A stretch of 30,206 bases of DNA from CAYQAJ01 sp964415245 (GCA_964415245.1 CAYQAJ010000029.1:1-30206); one strand, 5' to 3'; counted from the first letter of the stretch, positions 8,540-17,534 are shown. Made by a program: numbers and translations. Notes: generated from the letters alone by a model not told the origin.

Positions 8540-9772
8540 TCACGTCGCGCCGCCGCGGGCGATGCACTCCCAATCGAGCGGCTGGTTCACGTCGAGGCGG
8601 GGCAGGGGGGCAAATGCGGCTTCCGCGTACTTGTGCGCCGCCGCCGTGTTGAAGAGCACGATTCGCTCCTCGGGGCGGAGCCAGCCCTGGCGAGAAAGCA
8701 CTTCCAGCGCTCCCACGCACGCGGCCGATTCGGGGCCGAAGCTGACGCCCTCCGATGAGGCCGCTTCGGCCATCCACCGTGGCAGACTCGCTTCGTCGAC
8801 CGCCACGGCGCACCCGCCGCTTTGTCGTACGGCGTCGAGAATGAGAAAGTCGCCCACTGCCGCCGGCACGCGAAGTCCGCTGGCGATAGTACACGCACCT
8901 TCAAACGGAGTGGCGAACCGCTCGCCGCGCTCGAAGGCTCGCACGATCGGGCAACAGCCGCTCGATTGCACGGCCACCATCCGCGGCATACTCTCGCCGT
9001 TCAGCCAGCCGAGCTCACGCAACTCGCTAAACGCTTTCCACATGCCGATCAGGCCGGTGCCGCCGCCGGTCGGGTAGATCACCACGTCGGGCAGTTGCCA
9101 CGAGAACTGCTCGGCCAACTCCAGCCCCATCGTCTTCTTGCCCTCGACGCGGTAGGGCTCCTTCATCGTCGACAGGTCGAACCAGCCCAACGGCTCCTTT
9201 CCCTCGCGCACGATGCGGCCGCAGTCGTTGATCAGCCCGTTGACGAGGAACGTTCGCGCGCCGGCCAGACGGCATTCGTTCTGGTGAGTCGTCGGCGTGT
9301 CGTCGGGCATGAACACAAAGGCCTCGATTCCCGCGCGAGCGGCATAAGAAGCTGCTGCGCCCCCCGCGTTGCCCGCCGTGGGAATCGCCACGCGGCGAAT
9401 GCCGAGGCGCACCGCCATGTTCACAGCCATGGCCAAGCCGCGGGCCTTGAAGCTGCCGGTCGGCAGCCGCGACTCGTCTTTCACCCAAAGATTGTTGAGG
9501 CCGTACCGCTCAGCCAGCCGCGCGGCCGGCACGAGGGGCGTCATCGTTTCGCCCAGCGACACGACATTGCCCACGCCGGTCGGCAGTAGTTCCGAGTAGC
9601 GCCACATGGTGGCCGGCCGCGAGCGCAGCTCGTCTCGCGACACGGAGTAGGCAATCGCCGGCAGATCATAGCGGACGAGCAGCGGGCGATCTTTGTGCGT
9701 CGTTTGCACTTGCCCGGCAGGATGGCGCGATCCGTCGATGCCCGACTCCAGGTGACTCACGAACGACGCCAT
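8540..9772 (-). CDS. thrC: Threonine synthase, fold-type II PLP enzyme
   Basis: The 410-residue protein converts O-phosphohomoserine to threonine, judging from its family. PLP is expected on K109 in GSFKARG. The asparagine loop PTAGNAGG is at 131-138 and the phosphate-binding loop GGGTG at 236-240. I took the ATG at 9772 (MASFVSHLES), which follows a purine-rich GAGGGGGAAGG. The frame stays open well upstream, but that part overlaps the glycosyltransferase gene in another frame. Many bacterial relatives carry a small zinc ribbon with four cysteines before PLLVRYDL. In this protein that stretch (residues 8-35) has no cysteine. A related PLP lyase such as threonine dehydratase or cysteate synthase is less likely but cannot be excluded from motifs alone. 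Confidence 0.82.
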   Translation of the reverse strand: MASFVSHLESGIDGSRHPAGQVQTTHKDRPLLVRYDLPAIAYSVSRDELRSRPATMWRYSELLPTGVGNVVSLGETMTPLVPAARLAERYGLNNLWVKDESRLPTGSFKARGLAMAVNMAVRLGIRRVAIPTAGNAGGAAASYAARAGIEAFVFMPDDTPTTHQNECRLAGARTFLVNGLINDCGRIVREGKEPLGWFDLSTMKEPYRVEGKKTMGLELAEQFSWQLPDVVIYPTGGGTGLIGMWKAFSELRELGWLNGESMPRMVAVQSSGCCPIVRAFERGERFATPFEGACTIASGLRVPAAVGDFLILDAVRQSGGCAVAVDEASLPRWMAEAASSEGVSFGPESAACVGALEVLSRQGWLRPEERIVLFNTAAAHKYAEAAFAPLPRLDVNQPLDWECIARGGAT

Positions 9773-9872
9773 GACCTTCCCCCTCGGTATCGCCGGCGCA
9801 AAAGAAAACGCCGCGACGGCGCGTAGATGCGGCCGCGACAGCGTTAGGCAATACCAGGGGCAGAGCGTCGAG

Positions 9873-11153
9873 TCAATCAGACGTGAGGTGGCGAGAGGGC
9901 GCGGAACTGCACTCCGCCAGCACTTGCCGATAGGCCTGGGCGACGCCCAGCGCCATGCTGCGGTCGGAGAATCGCTCGGCGTGTCGTGCGATGGCGCTTC
10001 GCCTAAGGTCCTGCCAGTCGTATTGGCCCGTGATGACCTGAGCGATGGCCTCGGCCAGTGCCGCCGGGTCGCCGGGTTGGGCCAGCACGCCGTCGATTCC
10101 GTGCCGCACCGCCTCGGGCACTCCTTCGACTCGCGACGCCACCACGGGCACGCCGGCTGCCATGGCTTCGAGGACGACCATGGGGAGCCCCTCGCCGAAC
10201 AGGCTGGGCAGCACAAACAGATCCATTCGTGCCAGTTCTGCGGCAACGTCGCTCGTGAAGCCGGTCCACTGCACGCGGCCCGATACGCCCAGCTTGGCCG
10301 CCAGATTCAGGGTTTGACGCATGTAGTCGGGGCACTCAAAGCCGCCCACGGCACGCAGACCCACGCGCAGTCCTCGGGCTTCCAACAGCGCCAGCGCTTC
10401 GAGAAGCGCCTCGATGCCCTTTCGCGGGCGGAATAGCGCCACGGTGCCCAGTTGCCAGGTTCCCCGCGGAGTGCGTCGCGGCGGCAGATCGCCGACTCGG
10501 GGCACGCCGTTGGGTACGACCACGATTCGCTCGGGCTGAAACTTTTCGCGGGCCATGTGCTGGCCCAGGCTGTGCGACACGGCGATCAGTCGCGCCGCAC
10601 CCGAAACGGTGAGCCGCTCGCTGGCGGCGTTGATCCAGTTGCGCAGGCCGCGGGTGGTATCGCGTCGCGCCGGGCTGTGAACGTGGTACACCAGCGGCAC
10701 GCCAACGATTCGCGCGGCGATCCTTCCCACCAGGGCAGAGCGTGGCGTGTGCGCGTGAACGATTCGGTAGTCGTGACGCCGGATGATTTGCACCAGCCGC
10801 TTGACGGCACGCAGGTCGATGCGGCTATGCATGGGAATGTCGAAGACCGGCGCCGATTGAAAGGAGCGCTTCTTCGCAAACACGCCCGGCTTGACGCAGG
10901 CGAAGCCGACGTCGAATCCCAGTTCGGGCAACCGGGCGGCGAGCAAATCCTGCACGCGCTCGGCTCCCGAGTAGTGCTCACCGTTGATGACGTGCAAAAC
11001 ACGTACGTTCGCCTGCCGAGGGACCACCGACGATGTATCATCCATCGACTGCGGCGGCAGCGCGACGACGGGTTGATCGGGCGTCGACGGGAACTTCTCA
11101 GCGGAGGGCAACGGCGGCGATGCCACAGGCGAGTTCAACGTATCGATGGTCAT
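9873..11153 (-). CDS. Glycosyltransferase family 4 protein
   Basis: The 426-residue GT-B glycosyltransferase has an N-terminal acceptor domain beginning VRVLHVINGEHYSGAERV, a glycine-rich substrate loop typical of GT4. Its C-terminal nucleotide-sugar domain contains FGEGLPMVVLEAMAAGVPVV, the E-x7-E retaining-transferase motif. IVHAHTPRS and LIAVSHSLGQ are also typical of the family. Such enzymes transfer a sugar from a nucleotide sugar onto lipid, polysaccharide or protein acceptors at the cytoplasmic face. No other polysaccharide gene is nearby, so the acceptor is unknown. The ATG at 11153 (MTIDTLNS) is preferred; residues 1 to about 50 are low-complexity and could be non-essential, and an internal ATG (MDDTSSVV) is an alternative start. 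The next gene begins about 100 bp downstream. Confidence 0.87.
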   Translation of the reverse strand: MTIDTLNSPVASPPLPSAEKFPSTPDQPVVALPPQSMDDTSSVVPRQANVRVLHVINGEHYSGAERVQDLLAARLPELGFDVGFACVKPGVFAKKRSFQSAPVFDIPMHSRIDLRAVKRLVQIIRRHDYRIVHAHTPRSALVGRIAARIVGVPLVYHVHSPARRDTTRGLRNWINAASERLTVSGAARLIAVSHSLGQHMAREKFQPERIVVVPNGVPRVGDLPPRRTPRGTWQLGTVALFRPRKGIEALLEALALLEARGLRVGLRAVGGFECPDYMRQTLNLAAKLGVSGRVQWTGFTSDVAAELARMDLFVLPSLFGEGLPMVVLEAMAAGVPVVASRVEGVPEAVRHGIDGVLAQPGDPAALAEAIAQVITGQYDWQDLRRSAIARHAERFSDRSMALGVAQAYRQVLAECSSAPSRHLTSD

Positions 11154-11407
11154 AGAGATGAGTGCCTTGCGGAAGTGCGAGTTCGACGTAGGGACGTGAC
11201 CGGAACCAGACGGCGTTGCACCAGAAATGCAAGCGGGGGGCCGCATTCCGCCGGCAACAAGGCCACACCGCGCCGCTCAAGACGTTACGTGGCCTGCGGC
11301 AAGAACTTACACCCACGGGGCGGCAGGCGAAACGGAACCCGCTGGTCGGGCCGACCACCCTCGCGTGTTGCCGTTTCGCAACGCCGGGTCGAGCAAAAGC
11401 AGCACCC

Positions 11408-13512
11408 TCAGCCAAGCTGCTTCAACGCGGGGAAGAAGATCGTCAGCGCCAACCATCCACCGGCCACCAGCATGCCCACCGACGAAATCCACAAAAACAC
11501 GTCCCACAGCACGCCGGGCGTTACCCGTTTGTCGCACCGCCGGTAGCGGAAGTACAAGGCCGCAAATGAGAGCATCGGCAGCATCATGGCCTGCATGGCA
11601 CCGCTGGCCAGCACCAGCCGCGTCGGTTCGGGGAACACGACGTACACCAGCAGACAGATAAACGGAAACAGCCCACTGTAGAATCGCACGCGGCGTCGGT
11701 ACAGCGATTCGTCCGCGCTACCGATACCCAGCACGCGCAGCGCGTCGGGGACGACTCGTGCGTGGCTGGCATTGGCCACGAAGAACGTCGAATAGAGCAC
11801 GGCGATCGTGCCGAAGAGAAAGATGATCTGCGTCCACCCGCCGAACACCGGCTCGTACATCACGGCCAGCGTGCGGATCATCTCGGTGCCTTCCGGGTTG
11901 AGCCGCAGCCGCCCCAGCGTCGCCGCACCCAAGAAGTAAAACGCGATGGTAGCAAAGGTGTACACCACCATCGAGCACCAGGCATCCCACCGCATGACGC
12001 GCAGCCAGCCCAGCGCCCGCTCGCTCCACTGCGGCGAATCGTCGCGCGGGCCGGTGAAGCGGGCATAGCCCTTCTCGTTGCACCAATAGGGATACGAAAT
12101 GAGCTCGTTGGCCCCCACGCCGATAATGCCAAACGTGGCCAGGGCGGTAGCCAGGGGCGAGATGCCCAGCGCTTCGCTGCGGGGCGTCAGGCGAAAGCTC
12201 ATGCCGCTGGCAATCTCATGCCAACTTACGGCGTAGGCTTCATGGAGTTGGAGGGCTGCCACGGTGACGATGGTGACCAGCGTGAAGCCGGCCACCATCA
12301 CGGTCGAAGCCGACTGAATAAACCCATACCGCCCCATGACGAGAAGGACGGCGGTGATCGCCGTGATAATGGCGGCCCAAAGACGGTCGTCGAACGCGCG
12401 ATCCGCCAGTCCCTTAATCGTTTTGGCCTCAGATTTCGACAGCGCGCCGTCGCCGTCGGCGTCGGCTTCCGCCAATGCCCGATTCAAGACCGGCTCTAGC
12501 TTCGGCGGCACGTCGCGGTGGGTGACCGGGTCTTTCGCGCTGCGCACGATCGCCGCAAAGCTTTTCTCTGATTTCAGGCCGGCAANNNNNNNNNNNNNNN
12601 NNNNNNNNNNNNNNNNNNNNNNNNNNNNNNNNNNNNNNNNNNNNNNNNNNNNNNNNNNNNNNNNNNNNNNNNNNNNNNNNNNNNNTCTTTCGCGCTGCGC
12701 ACGATCGCCGCAAAGCTTTTCTCTGATTTCAGGCCGGCAATCTTCCATGCATGGTCGGCAACGTCCCTGGTAAGCCTGGCCGTGCTGGTTTCGCGTTGCT
12801 CAATGTACTGGCCGATCTCTTGGTTGGCGGCGCGGAGATCGCTCAATTCCTCTTCGATCGCCTTGATTTGCTGTGTGTCCTGATTCGCATCGGCCCGCAG
12901 TTCGTCCCGTTCCTTCTCCAGCCGCTCGATTTCCACCTCGTTGTTCTGCGAATCGGCGCGGAGCGTTTCCAATTGCTTCTGCATCTCGTGCAGAGATACG
13001 AGCTTGGTGGTCTTGGCGTCCAACTCCGCCATATATGCCCGCCCCGTCGAAGTGAGTGGCACGCTGATCGCCAGCGCTTGCCCGACACCTCCGACAATCC
13101 CGCCAAGCTGCCCCAGGCTCACGATGAACATCACCGCCCAGTACCACAACAGCCAGTTGCCGCGCCACGAATTCGAGCCGCGAAGTCCGCCGCCCGACAC
13201 CGCGAGCGTCGGTCCGGGAACAATGTTCATTCCGAACATGGTGCTCTGGCCGCTGACGATGCTGTACCGGCCCAGCTCGACCTGCACGAACACCTTGATC
13301 ACGCACCCGATCAGGATGAGCCACAACAGCCAGAATCCGGCCTGCGCCCCGGTGGCGGTGGTGGCGATCAACTCGCCGGAACCCACGATCGAGCCGGCAA
13401 TAATCAGGCCCGGGCCAAGGCGGCGGAGAATACCCCACACCGTGCGCGGGGGCGCTTCGTGCGTCTTCACCTCGCGCAGGTCATCGTCCCGAGGGCCTGG
13501 TTGTTCACTCAT
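11408..13512 (-). CDS. Divergent Nramp-family transporter with inserted coiled coil and EF-hand (interrupted by an N gap)
   Basis: Two frames flank 100 N. An identical 55-bp sequence lies on both sides of the N run, and removing one copy plus the N joins the frames exactly, giving 649 residues. Residues 32-150 contain the first transmembrane segments with the Nramp-like GPGLIIAG start. The canonical metal-site DPGN reads GSGE here and the later MPH motif is not evident, so the substrate is uncertain. Residues about 160-250 form a charged heptad-like coiled coil. DADGDGALSKSE at 299-310 is a textbook EF-hand loop. Multi-pass membrane sequence resumes at about 325 and runs to the end. Normal Nramp proteins lack this insert. 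It may sense Ca2+ or mediate oligomerisation; both are inference. The start is the ATG at 13512. Confidence 0.78.
12428..12463 (-). other. EF-hand calcium-binding loop codons within the transporter
   Basis: The twelve codons encode DADGDGALSKSE. Acidic or oxygen ligands sit at positions 1, 3, 5 and 12, with glycine at 6 and leucine at 8, which fits the EF-hand loop consensus. A single hand is visible; a second would normally pair with it, possibly from another subunit. Confidence 0.75.
12531..12740. other. Assembly gap: 100 N flanked by an exact 55-bp duplication
   Basis: N occupies 12586-12685, exactly 100 positions, a common placeholder for a gap of unknown size. The 55 bp at 12531-12585 are identical to 12686-12740. 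Contig ends sharing a k-mer-length overlap would give this picture, and the collapsed sequence keeps the transporter frame. The true sequence is therefore probably continuous, although a real tandem repeat within the coding region cannot be excluded. Confidence 0.9.
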
Positions 13513-13688
13513 GAGGTGCGCGCTCGTGCGCCGTTGGGCCGCCGTGCGGGGGCATAAAGACCGGCGGGATCACCGAATCGAGCGATCGGCTCGCTCCGGG
13601 CAAGCGACCACCCTAACCCAGCCGGGGAGTGAAGAAAAGCCTTGCGGCAGAGTTGAGGACGACCGCAAGTGCGATCATGTGCCTCGCG

Positions 13689-14444
13689 CTAATCGAGCGG
13701 ATATTCCCAAAGAGGCTCGGCGGCACGGGAAGCCCCGGTTGCCGGCGTGGGCTTAAGAGGTCGCATGCCGCGGGCCGTGCGCACGGGTCCGTCGACAACC
13801 GGCGCCAGATTGCTTTCTTCCGGCGGCTGGCCGTAGACGACTGGCATCGGCCCGCGAGCCGGCGATGGCTGGCGCATGATGGGCATCGAGCCGCGGGCAA
13901 TGGGCATCTGGCTCCGATCCAGAGGCATGTCGTCGACCCACACTTCGCCATCGACGGGCTCGCCGTCGACCCACACTTTTCCGTCGACGATGGTGAATCC
14001 GCCCTGCTCGATAATCTGCCGATCGACGTTGCCGCTCGCGCCGTTGCCCTCAACCACATAGCCGCCCGGCACCTCATAGCCGCCCGGCACTCCATAGTTG
14101 CCCGGTGTCGCATACTCGCCCGGCATGGCATACGTGCCCGGTATCGCATCGTATCCCTGCATGGAATCCTCATCGAGTACGGAACCGTCCGCCGCCACGA
14201 ACACCGTTGTGCCGTCGGTCGCCGTGTGTGCCACGTACGTCTTGCCGCTGTCGGTTGCCACGGCTCCGGCCGATGTCGATGGGTCGTATTTGGCCGAGCC
14301 GACGCGGCCGTGAACCATGTCGGCACGCTGTCGGCAGCCGCCGTAGGCCGCGTAGGCTTCGTCGTACGTCCGGCAGCACATGGCGCAGCCCGACGCGCAG
14401 CAAAGCCCCAACAGCAGCGTCATGGCCAGCAATCGGCGCGTCAT
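13689..14444 (-). CDS. Putative lipoprotein with tandem YxxPGx hexapeptide repeats
   Basis: The 251-residue protein begins MTRRLLAMTLLLGLCCASGC, a lipoprotein signal ending in ASG-C20, so it should be lipid-anchored outside the cytoplasmic membrane. Residues 98-129 hold five consecutive units of the form Y-x-x-P-G-x (YDAIPGT, YAMPGE, YATPGN, YGVPGG, YEVPGG). Further on are a VDGKVWVDGEP/VDGEVWVDDMP duplication and MPI/MPV-rich, proline-rich repeats. I know of no enzyme domain here; the composition suggests an extended cell-surface or matrix protein. I chose the ATG at 14444 because the signal peptide starts there; the frame is open to 14513. The gene stands alone between the transporter and a non-coding stretch. 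It is hypothetical in function, but its reading frame is convincing. Confidence 0.75.
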   Translation of the reverse strand: MTRRLLAMTLLLGLCCASGCAMCCRTYDEAYAAYGGCRQRADMVHGRVGSAKYDPSTSAGAVATDSGKTYVAHTATDGTTVFVAADGSVLDEDSMQGYDAIPGTYAMPGEYATPGNYGVPGGYEVPGGYVVEGNGASGNVDRQIIEQGGFTIVDGKVWVDGEPVDGEVWVDDMPLDRSQMPIARGSMPIMRQPSPARGPMPVVYGQPPEESNLAPVVDGPVRTARGMRPLKPTPATGASRAAEPLWEYPLD

Positions 14445-14657
14445 GCGAGTCCCTTGGCTTGGGGACGGGGTCCTTTTGAGTGGAACCCCTTCGGTGGGCG
14501 CTTCGCGGCGCACGAACGGCGACGCATCGGCGCGCTACACCACACACCCAAGTCGGCCAGTTCAAGAGGGGAACTTTAGGCCGAGATTGCGCAACGTGCC
14601 GAATTTGCGGACCGATGAGGAGCGAGTATCTCGCCGAACGGACCGCTCGACTGGGAA

Positions 14658-14735
14658 TGGCCAATGTCTCAAATCCAAATGACCAATCGCGCTAGCAAAC
14701 ATTGGTCATTGTGATTTGGTGCTTGGTCATTGCGC
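14658..14735. repeat. AATGACCAAT inverted repeat and related words
   Basis: AATGACCAAT at 14678-14687 and ATTGGTCATT at 14701-14710 form a perfect 10-bp stem with a 13-nt loop. CTTGGTCATTG (14722-14732), CCAATGTC (from about 14661) and GCTAGCAAA (in the loop) are additional related words. The same vocabulary is found at 1948-1998. It lies in the gap between the lipoprotein start and the HAD gene stop. It could act as a hairpin between the two transcription units but lacks a T-run. Confidence 0.5.
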
Positions 14736-14745
14736 TTCGGCGCCG

Positions 14746-15435
14746 CTAGCTTGCCATGACGGGGGCGTGAAGCTGATCGACGGCCGTCAGAAGCTGGTCG
14801 AAGCGATCCAGGTGTACGTCGGCCACGATGTCTCCCTCGTGATGGACGGCTATCGTGTGCATACCGATCGCCGCAGCGCCCGCCAACTCGACGCGGTCGT
14901 GGCTTACCACCGCCGCCTGCTCCGCCGGCAGCCCTAGCGTCGTCAGGGCCGCGTGATAAACGTGTGCCTCGGGCATTGCACACTGAACGTCGTACGAGGT
15001 GACGATCGCGTGCCACTCGACGTTGAGCCCGGCGCGCCGCAGCCGCTGGGCCAGAGTCGCACTCCCCGCGTCGTCGTTGGCCACCACGCCCAAGCGGACT
15101 CCGCGGTGCTGCAGTCGCTCGAGCGTGCGGGCCACCCCCGGCAAAGCGCGAACCGTTTCGTCAAGCTGCCGGCGCCGTGCGGATGCGGCGGCAAGCACTT
15201 CGTCGATCTGCCCGCGGGCCAGGCCGATCGACGTGAGAAGGCCGCGCAACGCGTCCCAGTAATCGCACCGGCCGCAATGGGCCTCGACCAGAAACGATCG
15301 TTCCCACAAATGAAAGAAAGCCTGGTGGCTCGTATGCATGCCCAGGCGCGAAAGAAGCTGCACGAGCCAGTGCCGCCACACCGTGGCGTCGTAGAGCACG
15401 TCGTCGGCGTCGAATAGCAATCCGACGGCATCCAT
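14746..15435 (-). CDS. HAD-superfamily protein with degenerate motifs III and IV
   Basis: The 229-residue protein has HAD motif I, LLFDADDVLYDA (D9, D11), and motif II in GVVANDD. It shows the class I cap layout of phosphoglycolate-phosphatase-like enzymes. The motif III region reads CAMPEAHVY where relatives have KPDP, so the lysine seems lost. Motif IV reads VVSHDRVELAGAAAIGM where relatives have GDSxxNDIxGA, so the first aspartate is replaced by serine and the later one by glutamate. It may be a weak or altered hydrolase or a binding protein. The ATG at 15435 follows GAGGAAAG and begins at the conserved strand. A GTG at 15529-15531 would add 32 residues and bring it almost onto the preceding HAD gene's stop. 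It is probably the last gene of the GNAT-HAD-HAD run. Confidence 0.75.
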   Translation of the reverse strand: MDAVGLLFDADDVLYDATVWRHWLVQLLSRLGMHTSHQAFFHLWERSFLVEAHCGRCDYWDALRGLLTSIGLARGQIDEVLAAASARRRQLDETVRALPGVARTLERLQHRGVRLGVVANDDAGSATLAQRLRRAGLNVEWHAIVTSYDVQCAMPEAHVYHAALTTLGLPAEQAAVVSHDRVELAGAAAIGMHTIAVHHEGDIVADVHLDRFDQLLTAVDQLHAPVMAS

Positions 15436-15535
15436 ACCGGGCCAGCTTTCCTCTCGAACGACCGCCGTAGAGAGCGTCCTGCTCTTCACATCCGGTCGCT
15501 GCGGCGCGGAGTCTAGCAACGCACCGTGCACCGCG

Positions 15536-16234
15536 TCAAGACGAGACGTTTTTCGGTGGGGAAAGTCGCAAAACGCCGTAGATGCGATGGTCTGCCAGAC
15601 TCTCGGCTACCAGCGCCGCGCCGTGAAATTCATGCCGCTGATTGTGCTGACTTTTCACGGCCACGGCGATCGATCCAGCTTCCACGGCCGCCCGACAGCC
15701 GTTCTGGCTATCCTCCAGCACAAGCACTTCCGCGGCAGGGAGCGAGAATTGCCGTGCGGCCTTCTTGTAGATTTCCGGATGTGGCTTGCCGTGGACGACG
15801 TCCTCGCTGGTGAGAATGAAGTTGAAACGCGGCTCGAGCTCGAATGGCGCCAGCACGCGGCGCACGTAAGCGCGGCGGCTGCTGGTGGCGATAGCCTTGG
15901 GCAGATCGGCCGTCTCGATTGCGGAGAGAAGATCGAGCAGCCCAGGCATGGGTGCGAGACGTTGTTCGAGGAGCCCTGCGAGAATCTCGTCGCTGTCGCG
16001 GAGCAATTCGTCGACAGTGGCCGTCAGGCCGTGCCAATCGATCATCACTTGCAGCGCAGCATGGGGCGGCCGCCCCATCATCTCGTCCAAGAGCTCCACG
16101 CTGGCCACGTGTCCGCGACGGCGCAGCACCTCGGCTCCCACCTCGTGGTACAGGTCCTCGGTGTTGAACATCAGCCCGTCGAGGTCGAATACCACGGCAC
16201 GAGGCGAACGGGCTTCGTTCCTACCTGGCATCAT
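15536..16234 (-). CDS. HAD-superfamily phosphatase/phosphomutase, beta-PGM-like
   Basis: The 232-residue enzyme has a complete class I HAD catalytic set: VVFDLDG (nucleophile D17 and acid D19), IATSS (S118/S119), HGKPHPEIY (K150) and VLEDSQNG (E174, D175). The alpha-helical cap between motifs I and II is the usual beta-phosphoglucomutase/phosphatase type, so it should act on a small phosphorylated metabolite in the cytoplasm. The exact substrate cannot be told from sequence. Its start (ATGATG at 16234) overlaps the stop of the upstream GNAT-like gene by 4 nt (ATGA), so the two are translationally coupled. Unlike its neighbour at 14746-15435 it keeps all catalytic residues. Confidence 0.88.
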   Translation of the reverse strand: MMPGRNEARSPRAVVFDLDGLMFNTEDLYHEVGAEVLRRRGHVASVELLDEMMGRPPHAALQVMIDWHGLTATVDELLRDSDEILAGLLEQRLAPMPGLLDLLSAIETADLPKAIATSSRRAYVRRVLAPFELEPRFNFILTSEDVVHGKPHPEIYKKAARQFSLPAAEVLVLEDSQNGCRAAVEAGSIAVAVKSQHNQRHEFHGAALVAESLADHRIYGVLRLSPPKNVSS

Positions 16235-17388
16235 TCCACCGTGGCAACAGACTCCTCCGCAGGCGCCGGGCGCGCACTTTCGCTCGACGCTTTACCGCGC
16301 AACCGGCTCACGTGCGGCCATACGTGTTTGTACCCGTAGAGCAGCGCCCAGCCCAGGGGACGTCGCGTTGCGAATACCAGCCGCGAAACGTCGTAAACGT
16401 CCGGATGCCAGCGGTCGATCATTTCGCCCAGCGGACCCATGCAGTCGACCGCGTGGCAGTCGTTGTGGGCGTGTAAATGCTCCAGAATCAGGTACGTGAC
16501 TAACTGTCCCGGGCCAAAGCTGGCCGCCGCTTCGTCGTATCCGACCTTCATGAAGTGAAACACGCCCTTGGCCAGCCAGCCATATCCAAACGCCAGCGGT
16601 TTTCCCTTCTGCTCCAGAATGGCCAGCAACAACTGACCCCAAGCCGCCGTCTGCATCGCCTGGCGCTCGAAGTGCTCGGGCATGCCGGCGGTGCGAAGAA
16701 CGGAGGATCCTTCGCGCCCCTTCCACGAGCGGTCCTCGACCTGTAACGCGCGGCGCAATTGCGTTGGCACGTCCTCAAGGTTGACCCCGGTCTCCACGCG
16801 CAGCGTATAGCCGCCCGCCGACTCGAGCCGCTTCAGCGATTTGTCGATGTTGCGGCGATGGTTCCGTGACCATCCTCGTCTGCGGGCTTCCCAGTCGCCC
16901 CCCACGTCGATGACGCCCACGAGGAATCGCTGTCGCTCGGCGAACGGCATCCGTGCACGCTGTAGCGCTTCGCGAAACGCTTTCCACCGCGGGGCCTGGT
17001 CGATGATTGCGTCGAAGCAGTACAGCGACCACGGCAGGCTGCGCATGCCGCGCGTGAGCACATCGAGCGCTTCGGCGGCGTGGGGGCCCTCGTCCAACAG
17101 CAGGTCGCCGCAGGGGGACCAGTCGTTCGTGGTGAGTCCGCCCGCGCGAACGAAGCGGCCTAGACGCTCAGACACCAGGGGGAGCGCCGCGACGAATTGC
17201 CCGTCCCGCTCGACGGCCAGGGCGCGGAAGCGCTTGCCGGCCGCGAAGTCGTCGACCCACTGGGCGACCAGCTCGGCCCGCAGAGTGGGGCGGGTTATGG
17301 CGCTATGCTGCCAAAGATCGTCCCAGGCCGGGGCGACGGCGCGCAGCTCGGCCGAGGAACGAAAAACCACGCACCGCCACTTTGCCAT
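16231..17388 (-). CDS. GNAT/FemAB-like acyltransferase (Acetyltransf_6 type)
   Basis: The 385-residue protein resembles the BcsL/FemAB-like GNAT group. An N-terminal half ends in WSRNHRRNIDKSLKRLES, a basic helix typical of these proteins. It is followed by a second fold with LLLAILEQKGKPLAFGYGW and FHFMKVGYDEAAASFGPGQ, the strand and pantetheine-binding region. Family members transfer acyl or aminoacyl groups in exopolysaccharide or peptidoglycan-related pathways; the acceptor here is unknown. I chose the ATG at 17388 (MAKWRCVVFRS), where conserved-looking sequence begins; the upstream open frame to 17532 is arginine- and cysteine-rich and looks non-coding. It overlaps the downstream HAD gene by 4 nt, so a shared metabolic role is plausible. 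Confidence 0.8.
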   Translation of the reverse strand: MAKWRCVVFRSSAELRAVAPAWDDLWQHSAITRPTLRAELVAQWVDDFAAGKRFRALAVERDGQFVAALPLVSERLGRFVRAGGLTTNDWSPCGDLLLDEGPHAAEALDVLTRGMRSLPWSLYCFDAIIDQAPRWKAFREALQRARMPFAERQRFLVGVIDVGGDWEARRRGWSRNHRRNIDKSLKRLESAGGYTLRVETGVNLEDVPTQLRRALQVEDRSWKGREGSSVLRTAGMPEHFERQAMQTAAWGQLLLAILEQKGKPLAFGYGWLAKGVFHFMKVGYDEAAASFGPGQLVTYLILEHLHAHNDCHAVDCMGPLGEMIDRWHPDVYDVSRLVFATRRPLGWALLYGYKHVWPHVSRLRGKASSESARPAPAEESVATVE

Positions 17389-17534
17389 TGCCGCGTGCCT
17401 CCCAAATTGAGCCGACACGCAAACATGGCACGCGCTTGGCCGTGGCGCACGCGACCGACAGCAGCAGCGCGGCCGCCGGGAGAGAAGAGTCCGGTAAATA
17501 CGTTGCGACCCACCCAGACCGCGGGTCCCCACCG

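Noticed and set aside
9773..10246. N-terminal extension of threonine synthase
   Set aside because: Overlaps the glycosyltransferase gene in another frame and has W/R/C-rich non-protein composition; MASFVSHLES at 9772 is the natural start.
10452..11546. Plus-strand open frame of 364 codons
   Set aside because: Antisense to the glycosyltransferase; arginine-rich shadow.
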